Source: Candidatus Pacearchaeota archaeon (GTDB lineage Archaea; Nanoarchaeota; Nanoarchaeia; Pacearchaeales; GW2011-AR1). From it: a stretch of 26,760 nucleotides of DNA. The stretch covers positions 1 to 26,760 of the forward strand of contig NZAS01000174.1 of the NCBI GenBank assembly GCA_002686195.1, written 5' to 3'. The position numbers were made by a program, and so were the translations under genes. Below are positions 7,300-16,000 of this stretch, piece by piece (position 1 is the first letter of the stretch; each line of letters starts with the position of its first letter). The notes under the pieces are model-generated. The model saw nothing but the letters and a program-made list of their open reading frames with translations, had not been told where the DNA came from and searched no databases.

Positions 7300-8364
7300 T
7301 TAGTAAGTAGTAGTCGTCTTAGATGTGTCGACAGCAACAGTTTGAGTTATTTCTTTCATTCCTTGGTTAAATGCACTGAATAATTTATCCTCAATAATAG
7401 GCTGTTTAATCTTTTTAAATGTATAGCTAGTTGTTACAACAGAATCGGCCACTTCCGCAATAATACTTTCAAGATCGCTGGTGATCGCGGCGTCCACGCT
7501 TACACTGGTGGAGCCGAAAGACTCCCGTATTCCATCTATTTCATCTTCATGTAAATAGATTTTCCAGTAGCGGGCGCCCCCTTCGGGCGCGACGTACGCG
7601 GTCGACAGTTCCCCAAAAATCAATGATGAACTAGCAACACTATCCCCATGCCCTGACACGGTGTGATACAATTTATAAATAAGATCTTCAACAATATAAT
7701 CATATAAGATACCCACTTTTCCTGTTTTCAAAGAGCATGCCAAAGTCCAGTCAGCATCATTTGTACACAAAGGATCACCGCCGGCGCCGATGTGAGTGGT
7801 TACAGTATGGCTCAAATTCCATGGACTGGTTAGAAAATGTGTTGACTCTGAAATTATATCTACATCATTAATAATGTATGTGTCTCCAACTCCAAGTGTT
7901 TCAACATCAGTGGAGCTAGGCATGTCTACCGCATAATCAACTTCAGCAAGATCGCACCCACCTTCCCTTTCTGTGGGGTTGAGGGCATAAGCTAGTCCAG
8001 AGTCTAAGGAGGTATATAGACACCCACATAGTGAACTCACTGACCCATCCCACCCTGTTCCTTCGAGATATTCGGGATACGCCTCGAAAAAATCGGCTCC
8101 AATAGCGGCATATGTCATCACTATATTGTCGAGGATCTCGTCCAAGACAAGTTCCCAGTCACTGGGAAGATCTTCTATCTCTTCGATGGTGAGCCCTAGG
8201 AGTTCTCCGAGCGCGCCATCGCAGGTATAACATGCTTCGCAGTCTGTACTACTCCCTATGACTTCAGCGGATATATCCGCCTCAACATCAGAGTCCTCTT
8301 TTTCTTTTTCGAGGAGATCCGAGTCGGTAGTGTACGCCGAGTCTCCAAGTTCTTCTGTGCCCAT
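7300..8364 (-). CDS. Acidic cysteine-rich virion-associated protein of unknown function (354 aa)
   Basis: I do not recognise this family. The N-terminal 130 residues are strikingly acidic: only two basic residues (K20, K22) against dozens of Asp and Glu. Eight cysteines lie in the first 210 residues: C42-x2-C45-x2-C48 (DCEACYTCDG), C113-x-C115, C137, C200 and C210. The CxxCxxC and CxC spacing could bind a metal or form disulfides. The C-terminal third is more balanced, with predicted strands and a Thr-rich tail ending in KTTTTY. No signal peptide or transmembrane segment is seen. It has the strongest ribosome binding site of the group, lies 3 bp after the 168-aa gene and 11 bp before the 947-aa gene, and so should be made with them. 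Its role in the particle is inferred only from position. Confidence 0.65.
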   Translation of the reverse strand: MGTEELGDSAYTTDSDLLEKEKEDSDVEADISAEVIGSSTDCEACYTCDGALGELLGLTIEEIEDLPSDWELVLDEILDNIVMTYAAIGADFFEAYPEYLEGTGWDGSVSSLCGCLYTSLDSGLAYALNPTEREGGCDLAEVDYAVDMPSSTDVETLGVGDTYIINDVDIISESTHFLTSPWNLSHTVTTHIGAGGDPLCTNDADWTLACSLKTGKVGILYDYIVEDLIYKLYHTVSGHGDSVASSSLIFGELSTAYVAPEGGARYWKIYLHEDEIDGIRESFGSTSVSVDAAITSDLESIIAEVADSVVTTSYTFKKIKQPIIEDKLFSAFNQGMKEITQTVAVDTSKTTTTY

Positions 8365-8367
8365 GTT

Positions 8368-8874
8368 TTACCTCCCTCTCTTCATCATCATTGTCATATT
8401 AGATGCGAACCTAATATAATTACCATCTTTCTCTTTTTTTATTGTGCGTTCCTCTTCTACTATATTCTTACGTTGTGCTGGATCCAATTTATAAAAAGGT
8501 CCATTAATATCAGTAAATTTGCCTACTGCGCTGGTTGGGGTAGGTTTTTTACCAATTTGAGTCTCGATATTTGGATTAGCTAACATCTCAGTGTCTGTAT
8601 CTGTCAGTTTGTCTAGGGAAGCATTAGACACTGTACAGTCAAGAGCCCACAATAATGTTTCTGCTTCTTCATTTAAAGTCATGTCTGTTGTAAAAACATT
8701 GAGCCTATCTAATGCCAACAAAATACGAAGCTCATCGGGCTGCGTCTTTTGGTTAAGGACTTTTCCTCCCGCAACCCTCGTGTTTTTGTGGCGTTTTGTT
8801 CTCGATGATGTGTTACTTCTTTGGCTACGTTGGTTCTTTGCTGGTAATGGGGATTTATAAGTTGATTGTGCCAT
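8368..8874 (-). CDS. Small protein with a basic N-terminus, unknown function (168 aa)
   Basis: I do not recognise the family. Residues 1-43 contain about eleven Lys/Arg and no Asp or Glu, and are rich in Ser, Gln, Asn and Thr, so this part is probably disordered and may bind nucleic acid or the acidic neighbours. Residues 47-100 look helical (ELRILLALDRLNV, then NEEAETLLWALD). The C-terminus is again basic (MTMMMKRGR). The charge is opposite to that of the large acidic proteins on both sides (354 and 1013 aa), which suggests, as inference, a small linker or assembly partner. An AGGAGA ribosome binding site lies 7 nt before the ATG at 8874-8872, and the upstream gene ends 9 bp away. Confidence 0.65.
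   Translation of the reverse strand: MAQSTYKSPLPAKNQRSQRSNTSSRTKRHKNTRVAGGKVLNQKTQPDELRILLALDRLNVFTTDMTLNEEAETLLWALDCTVSNASLDKLTDTDTEMLANPNIETQIGKKPTPTSAVGKFTDINGPFYKLDPAQRKNIVEEERTIKKEKDGNYIRFASNMTMMMKRGR
8371..8376 (-). promoter_or_regulatory. Strong ribosome binding site of the 354-aa acidic protein
   Basis: The minus strand reads GGGAGG, 6 nt before the ATG at 8364-8362. It overlaps the last codons of the 168-aa gene (which ends Lys-Arg-Gly-Arg-stop), so ribosomes finishing that gene are placed directly on the next start. Confidence 0.65.
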
Positions 8875-8883
8875 TTGTTTCTC

Positions 8884-11800
8884 CTAATATAACGGACCAG
8901 TGTTGTCGTTGTCTTCGTCGAGAGAGGGATACCAAATCGGAAAACGGTAATTTTCAATAAGCTTCTGAAGAACTGGTTGTATATTGTTCCATGCGTCTGT
9001 GACTGTCCTATAGTCTTCTGCCACGGCTAAGTCGGCGTCGGTGACGATGCCAAAGTCGCCCATAGGGCCAACGTCACCCTCTTCATGGCCACACAAAATG
9101 TGCCAGCTGCCAGCTATCTTTGCTAGTTCCAGTTTAACATCGACGCCTCCTAAAATACTATCATCAAATTCTTCGGCTAATCCATGCCATGCTGTTTCAT
9201 CAAGTTTTGCGACGGTACCGTCCGATTCAACTGTGCCGCCACACTCATTATACACGAAATACCAATTCGCGAAATATTGTTCAAGGGCGTCCCCCCATAA
9301 GTTATACCATATCACATCTACTTGGCCATATTGTTCATGTATCACTTTTTCTTCGATGCCGGTGGTGGTTTCGGGGTACCTGCCGCCATGGAGTGCATCT
9401 TTGTCCTCAGAGGCACATTCACCGGAAGTATCAGCCAATTCCTTAAGTTTCTCATATGCCTTAAGCATGGCCGCGGCAGGATACTCCATTGCCCAATCAA
9501 TCGCCAGAAGTTCCGCGGTGAAATCGGTACCGCTAGCGAGATAGGTCACTGCTGACTCAAAAGTGAGGTTATCAAAGAGTACTCCTCCGTCGTAAGATTC
9601 ATTCCACTCTTCTAACCAAGATGCATTCAGTATTCTCTCCCCCTCTTCGAAGCAATCTGGCAGGTCGCGAGGTTCGGGGTCATAATATTCCACATCGGCA
9701 GTTACAAGATCGCATGCGGTAAATTCTAAGTCTTGGCCATAAAGACCCTTCCCTCCAATATCTCCAGTGCAAGTAAATTCTTTCGTAATAACAGTACCGC
9801 TGTCGTCTACCAAAGCGCGAAACGCGTCGATATCTTCACTTAAATCGTCAAGAAGTTCTTTAAACGCCTCAAGTTGTTCTAGAGTTCCATTGCTGGGGCT
9901 GATAGAGTCTGCTATTATTTTTGCGTTAAGCATGATCAGATTGATGTCCCCATTAAAAATATCATCAAGCAAATCTCTATATAAATAATAAACAGTAGCC
10001 ACTCTTACCCAAGGAGCAGAAGACAGATCGGGATATTTTTCTGCCATATCATTAATGAAAAAATCATTAAATACCCCATCCATCATATTATAGCTACATG
10101 CCTCATTAGCTACCTGGTAATATTCGTTAAATTCGCTTACAAAATCATCAAAAACTTCCAGCAGCGCCACCACAGCCTCAAGAGTGGTGTCTTCGATAGT
10201 CACAGTAGCGGTATATTCATAAAATCGATCTCCGATTACGTCGCCGGTGCCGACGCTCATATCAATAAATTCTTTCCCCATTATATCTTGAAACTCGAAA
10301 CACATCAATCGATACCCATCCAATCCTACACCATCTCCAGTAGCTGTATCGAAATTGCGTAGCGTTAAGAAGGATCGAGCGGTGCAGTAGGTCTCATCAG
10401 TCGGGCCCGGCGCCAACGACAATGCTGGAGAGGCAGACACTGCTTGATAACCTACAGCTTCATCATCGCCATAATATATATGCTCCATTCCTCGTGATGA
10501 TAAAAGTGGATATCCACTAGTATAAGAATATGGCGCAGTCATAGTCATATATACATGATTGCCTAGGTCGCCCGGGATATCCGCTTCATTAGTATGTCGA
10601 GATAGAGTGACCTTGTCTAGTTTAAAATTCAGATTGAAAATGTCCTCTCCCCACAACTGACGAATTTTCCCTATATTAATAACTGATGCAGCTTGGGCCA
10701 GATATGTAAGCGCTTTATCATAATCAAAGAAAAAGAAGCCATAATTCACACCATAAGCGTAATCATGAAAAATGTCGGTCGAAGAAGTAAATTCTCCTTC
10801 CCCATCAGCAGAGATCCACTCAAATGCCTGTCTATTAAATGTAAAATTAGAAACAAGCTCACAATCATCATAACAATCGCTATAACATACCTCAGTAGTG
10901 AGAGGGGGTTCATAAACGCCAGTCTCATATCCACGAGTATCGACAATTTTAGAACTTTGCACCACCTTTTTAAAAAGTTGCTCGCCCAATTCCACAGCGG
11001 CGTTGGCGGTATAAATTTTCTTTCTATACTTCGCATATAAACGCCCTCGGGGGGTGGTGGAGCTTTTGTTAGGATATGCTCTTCTAAAGTGATTTAATCT
11101 TGACAATAAATCAACTTGATCTCCGTAGTTTTCTAAAATCAAAGAAATATTATTTGTAACATCCAATAGATTACTATTGGTTTGGGCTTTCTCTTGATAT
11201 TCTGCCAACAATTCTTGAAACGACTCAACAATTTCTTCATGAGTTACTTTCTCTGGTTTATAGTATAAACTCGTAATAGCTTGAAGTGGAGTTTCAGCAT
11301 ATGCTGCATCATTGATATCCACCCATATAGTTTCTATAGGATCGGGCACTGCGCCATTTTCCATTACTTGTTCATAAGCTATATCGCTCATTTCAGCTTT
11401 TAACAATTCTTGCCAATGAACATCTATGTCGATGGATGGAATATCTGTTTCCACCGAGTTCCAATATTCTTCAACTAAATCTTCAGAAGTTGAAAAAGCA
11501 TAAATATAAAAATCGTCAATATCCCCCCATGTGGTGTCGTCGGAAACATATTCAGCAGTATAAATATATTTTATTATTCTATTTCCTTCAGCATCATATA
11601 CGATTTGTCCCGAGTCGACTGCGTCGGCGCCGGCTAAATCAAAAGAAAATACATTACTACCATCTGGGAGGGCAAAATCAAAAATAAATGCGTTATCTTC
11701 TAAAAGTTCGGTTCCCCACATCCAATAAAATTTAATCTGTTGTAATTGATTTTTAAAAGTCTCATCATCTGTATATTGTGATGCATCAATATTCACATAC

Positions 11801-11925
11801 AACGATAGCGAGATACTTATATTTCCTTCGGAACTATCGCCAATTTTAATAGTTTCAATATAAGGAGTGGGCAAATACTTACCAAAATTAGCTACTATAT
11901 CTCCTTCATAAATTAAGTTTGACAT
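8884..11925 (-). CDS. Very large acidic virion protein of unknown function (1013 aa)
   Basis: The N-terminus (MSNLIYEGDIVANFGKYLPT) is followed by Ser/Ile-rich beta strands. The rest mixes helical stretches, for example around residues 215-260 (HEEIVESFQELLAEY), with Tyr- and Asp-rich regions. The protein is strongly acidic and has about twelve cysteines, including C347, C351 and C355 spaced x3 and x3 (CYSDCYDDC). There is no signal peptide, membrane segment or recognised enzyme motif. Its ATG (11925-11923) lies 13 bp before the stop of the upstream 354-aa gene, with a GGAG ribosome binding site inside that gene, so translation is probably coupled. Size and place between other structural genes suggest a baseplate plate or fibre-anchoring protein. 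This is inference; it could have an undetected enzymatic domain. Confidence 0.7.
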   Translation of the reverse strand: MSNLIYEGDIVANFGKYLPTPYIETIKIGDSSEGNISISLSLYVNIDASQYTDDETFKNQLQQIKFYWMWGTELLEDNAFIFDFALPDGSNVFSFDLAGADAVDSGQIVYDAEGNRIIKYIYTAEYVSDDTTWGDIDDFYIYAFSTSEDLVEEYWNSVETDIPSIDIDVHWQELLKAEMSDIAYEQVMENGAVPDPIETIWVDINDAAYAETPLQAITSLYYKPEKVTHEEIVESFQELLAEYQEKAQTNSNLLDVTNNISLILENYGDQVDLLSRLNHFRRAYPNKSSTTPRGRLYAKYRKKIYTANAAVELGEQLFKKVVQSSKIVDTRGYETGVYEPPLTTEVCYSDCYDDCELVSNFTFNRQAFEWISADGEGEFTSSTDIFHDYAYGVNYGFFFFDYDKALTYLAQAASVINIGKIRQLWGEDIFNLNFKLDKVTLSRHTNEADIPGDLGNHVYMTMTAPYSYTSGYPLLSSRGMEHIYYGDDEAVGYQAVSASPALSLAPGPTDETYCTARSFLTLRNFDTATGDGVGLDGYRLMCFEFQDIMGKEFIDMSVGTGDVIGDRFYEYTATVTIEDTTLEAVVALLEVFDDFVSEFNEYYQVANEACSYNMMDGVFNDFFINDMAEKYPDLSSAPWVRVATVYYLYRDLLDDIFNGDINLIMLNAKIIADSISPSNGTLEQLEAFKELLDDLSEDIDAFRALVDDSGTVITKEFTCTGDIGGKGLYGQDLEFTACDLVTADVEYYDPEPRDLPDCFEEGERILNASWLEEWNESYDGGVLFDNLTFESAVTYLASGTDFTAELLAIDWAMEYPAAAMLKAYEKLKELADTSGECASEDKDALHGGRYPETTTGIEEKVIHEQYGQVDVIWYNLWGDALEQYFANWYFVYNECGGTVESDGTVAKLDETAWHGLAEEFDDSILGGVDVKLELAKIAGSWHILCGHEEGDVGPMGDFGIVTDADLAVAEDYRTVTDAWNNIQPVLQKLIENYRFPIWYPSLDEDNDNTGPLY

Positions 11926-12977
11926 ATCTCAGGCTCCGTAACATTCCCATAAATATCATAAAACACAGCTTCTCCGGATGATGTTTCACAATCGAAATCG
12001 AAATTAATATAATAACCTTGCTTATTGAACATTCCGGCCGCCTCACATGCAGTGGTTTGATTAACAGAAGCGTCGGTTAACACATCAAAATAATATTCTA
12101 CACTTGCGGTTGTCAAGCTCTGCATTTGATTTTCCACAGGTGTCTCCATCATCATAAATCCATTTTCAATTTGAGGAATCTTTTTCTCAAAATACTTTCG
12201 TTGTAAAGTCGGACTATAGCGGCCTCCGCCATCGCCCCAGTCACTACCGCTAATCACTTCAAACACTTCTATATCAAAATTTTCAGTTAATAGCTGTGTA
12301 TTTATTTCATCGAAATATAATAAGGGATCATTCGCTTCCAATTGAATAACCCTGTCGTCAGCAAAAGTTGTACTCTGATCAAAAAGTTCTCTAGCATCTG
12401 TGGGATCATAGTCAAACTCTCGATTTCTCACTTTTAATGTATAAAGTGCTTGGATGTTCAACTGTGGGACTTTGGAATTAACCAAAGAGCCCGGTGCGTT
12501 ATAAACTCCGGGATCAAATTTATCATCAGTATGGTAAAAGGAAGAGGAAAATCTACTCTGTAAAGCTAAAACTTGCCATGCTGGGGCGGCATCTGCTTTG
12601 CCGTTCAAAAAAGCATCACCAATAACTGAAGTAAATTTAAAAACATCTGGCGAAGGTTTTACTTTAATAGAGGTGGCAAAAGTATCCAAAAAATTAATAG
12701 TTTCTGCTTGGGCGCTTCTTATAGTTTTTTCAGGATCTCTAAAGACAACCACACTTTCTAGATATGCAACTTTCTCTTTAATGCGTGGGATTTGTTTATT
12801 TTGATCAATAGGGCGCGTCGCTGGTGCGCCGGCTTGATATGCGGCACTATACCAGATATTATCATCAAAGAAAGCATAGTAAGTAGGCTTAAGGCTTCCG
12901 ATGGAAAGCAAGTAACGCCCGTAAGAAGTCAACTTAAAGTCGATAACTTGTTCTTTTTTGTCTAAAAATACAGCCAT
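11913..12977 (-). CDS. Virion structural protein with MAFLD-type N-terminal module (354 aa)
   Basis: The first ~47 residues (MAVFLDKKEQVIDFKLTSYG, then YAFFDDNIWY) match the N-terminal module of the 335-aa protein at 3400-4407. The remaining sequences differ, so the two share a common docking or capping domain with different bodies. The body has an FDYDPTDARELFDQ segment and a C-terminal region with VEYYFDVLTDASVN and several cysteines (CEAAG, CET, CQT at the end). The ATG at 12977-12975 is fixed by an in-frame TAA 6 nt upstream and by the shared module. An AGGAGAG sequence at 13000-12994 is the best ribosome binding site, but its 16-nt spacing is long. It follows the giant 3151-aa gene after a 46-bp gap, the largest in the window. 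A baseplate or fibre role is inferred. Confidence 0.74.
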   Translation of the reverse strand: MAVFLDKKEQVIDFKLTSYGRYLLSIGSLKPTYYAFFDDNIWYSAAYQAGAPATRPIDQNKQIPRIKEKVAYLESVVVFRDPEKTIRSAQAETINFLDTFATSIKVKPSPDVFKFTSVIGDAFLNGKADAAPAWQVLALQSRFSSSFYHTDDKFDPGVYNAPGSLVNSKVPQLNIQALYTLKVRNREFDYDPTDARELFDQSTTFADDRVIQLEANDPLLYFDEINTQLLTENFDIEVFEVISGSDWGDGGGRYSPTLQRKYFEKKIPQIENGFMMMETPVENQMQSLTTASVEYYFDVLTDASVNQTTACEAAGMFNKQGYYINFDFDCETSSGEAVFYDIYGNVTEPEICQT

Positions 12978-13023
12978 TTTTTAATCTTTTTCGCTCTCCT
13001 ATAAATATTCATATCATCAAATT

Positions 13024-16000
13024 TTATTCATCAAAATCTATCAATGTGTGGGTATGGCCATCGGCATCCAATACAATCCCTTCAGTAATTTGATGAAAAT
13101 GCTCGTCATCATAAGATGTGCGCCCATTCCCTTTATTATCGACATTATAATGATGAGCATGCTCGTTCCCCGTCGTGGTAGCTCGCACATAAGAAGTTTT
13201 CCCTCGGTTGGTTTTATAAAGTACTTGGATGTCCATTTTTGCCATCTCCACAATAGAAACATAATCGTATGGCCAATTAAACTTTGGCTCATATTCTCTT
13301 CCATCAGACAACTCGTTTTTCTTGTTTGCTCCACTACTCGAGTCAACTATAGCCGAGTCGGCTTGGGGGAAGATTTTATCATAATAATCGCTTTCACTTC
13401 GTTGTTTGACTTTAAACACCATCCATCGTAAATTTTCATCCTGTAAAATGGAGGAATCCAAAAGCTCACTTTCACTTAAATCATGTGCGACACTATAAGT
13501 ACCCAAAGATATTTTTTGATATTCTCTGGGTGCAATATTTTGCCAAATATACGCCAAATCGTCTCTATCTAATTCGTATTCGAATTCAAAGAGATACATT
13601 ACAAGCGGAGATATATCTGCATTATTAAGAAAATCAAATTGAGGAGGCAACACATATCTTTGCATTTTGTGAATAAGCTTTCTAATGGAAGCTCCGGCTG
13701 CCTCTAATGATTTTCCTGTTTTAGTATCCTCATTAAGGACAGCTTCCACTCTTTCAATGGGAATATTTATAAATTTCTTTCTTTCAGATGCCTCTACACC
13801 TGAAAGGGTTGTCGGGTCAGTATCTCGAATTCCTTCGGTTATGTACGGTACGACCACAATAGCTTCTTTGATGACCTGTTTTGATGTTATTTCTCCCAAG
13901 TTTACCTTTGTTTCAGATCGTTCAAAGCCCATAAGCTTCGTTAGAGATTTCATCTTCTTAAACATTTTTCTCCCATTCAAAGCCGCGTGATTATCATTAT
14001 AAACTGTATCATTAGTGATTACATCGTAATGATATTTTAACCAATTCTGGGGAATATCTCCTATTTCTAAAGAGACTCCTTCTTTCGAGATTGTTCCAAA
14101 CTGATGCCAAATACCTCGGGTAACTGAAGCTGATCCATAAGTGGGTAATGTCAATGTGTCATTATTATTAGCGATAGGACGAATCCCATTATCGCTATAA
14201 TTTAACATAGGAGTTTCGAACTTAGATTGAATTACCCACCTCGATCCTACGGGGCGTTCTTCTAGATCAAATTCTCTTTCAATTCCAAACAAGTTAACAC
14301 TAGCACTTATTTGCATCGCGTTCTCGTTGCAATTGCTACCACCATAAGGGGGGCCCGGGTCTTCGCTTCCGGTAGCGCATTTAGGCGCAAGGGAATATTT
14401 GGTAACGTTACTAGCATAAATGTCATTGCCAGGATCGAATCGCCGATAAGTTGCACTCATTTCAGATAATATTCTCTCAGCATCATATTTTTCACCAGCG
14501 ATAGGCCTAAAAATAAAATCACACCACGCTTCTCCATAATAACAGGGATTGGTATATGCCCAATTGTGCCCATTTGCAAAATCTCTCACGCCGCGATCAT
14601 CACCTTGTTGAGTTAACGTTGGAATAGGAGCGGCTGCCGTAGGATCCCACTTGGGTCGACCAGAAATAGGAGGCCCAAATGCTGTGGGGCGACTACACAT
14701 GACGAATTTTGGTTTGCATTTAGGATTTTTAATAGGATCTTGTGGAATCGGATAATAACCCTTAAGGGCGCGCGCCGTGGCGCCGCTTCCACTATAAGCA
14801 GTGGCTCCTAATTTAGCATACCCAGTGTCGGTACCGTCAGAACCCGATTCAAATCCATAAGTGCGATCGCCACTCAGGGGGCGCCTCATTACCAGGCGGG
14901 CTCCAAATACATCGCCCTTTTCGAACCGCAAATCATCATAAAGAATTCCTGACTTTAAATATGAAAATTCTTTATTCTTTAAAAAGAAGTTAGCAACTTC
15001 CCCATAATAGTTTCTGGCCATCATGCTATAAATTCCGTCTGATTCTCCTATAAAAGACGAAGTGATGTCCAAGCTCACAGAAGGATGAGGCTCGCAGTCA
15101 ATGAAAGCTACATCTGTCAAATGTGATTCTGGATCCAGAACGGTTTCAAACGGAAGTCTAACATCAAAAATAGAGCCGCCATGATATCCCTCAGGATCAT
15201 CATTAACGTTGTTGGCATTGTCCTCTACGATAGCCCAATTGTCCGTCACCTCACTTGACCCTGTGAAGGCGCTCCGGCTAAACCTGGAAGGATCTATAAT
15301 AATGGGGTAATCAACAGCCATGCCGGATCTGATAGCATTAAAAGTAATGCCCGGGGATCCCACGGCCTGCATCAAAGGCCTCAATAAAGAACCCGATATT
15401 TGAATTAAATCACCCCCCCTAACAGGAGAGGCACCATGTGCTTTTCCTACCAAACCATCACTATAAGATTTAGAAAACTGAGCTATTAAATCTTTGGCTC
15501 TGTGGGCTGGATAAAAACCTCTATAAGGATTGAATCGAATTGCGGCACTTACAACCAGTTTAATTTGCTTGGCGTCTAAACCTTGATTGGTGATCTTGGT
15601 ATAATTGACATCCGTAATTTCAGAATTAGAATAAGTTTTGTAGAATGTATCTTGAGAACTATCTTTATCCGTTCCTACAATCTCAAAAGTATCCAACTCA
15701 CTTAAAATTCCATCTTCTATCATGCCTTCTACATGTTCACTTATCCTAAATTCAGGAACAATGGAGTAATCCTTAGCTAACAAGCGCAAATCATACCTAA
15801 AGTCATCATACTTATTAAACCAAGGGTTGGATGCTGTTGCCTCAAACCGCGCTATAGAGTTTCTTACCACAATACGCCCAGCTTGAGTATTTGCTTCCCA
15901 AAGCGCTTCGCCGGCATAGGGCTCGGGGGCGAGTGTCATAGAGCAAGAATTAAATTCGCCGGCCCCCCATTGGGCGTCTACAGCAACATTAATAGCAGTG

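Noticed and set aside
6993..7310. 105-codon open frame on the plus strand spanning a gene boundary
   Set aside because: Antisense to the start of the 947-aa gene and its leader, whose minus-strand ribosome binding site and start are clear.
9041..9544. 167-codon open frame on the plus strand
   Set aside because: Antisense shadow of the 1013-aa gene; its composition is Ser/Pro/His-rich as expected from reading the opposite strand of acidic codons.
13001..13008. TATAAATA on the plus strand in the 46-bp gap
   Set aside because: It would point rightwards, against the direction of every gene; the 13001 region reads TATTTATA on the coding strand.
13013..13036. Short TTTGATGA direct repeat around the stop of the giant gene
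   Set aside because: Only 8 bases in AT-rich DNA, partly coding; not enough to call a repeat or attachment site.
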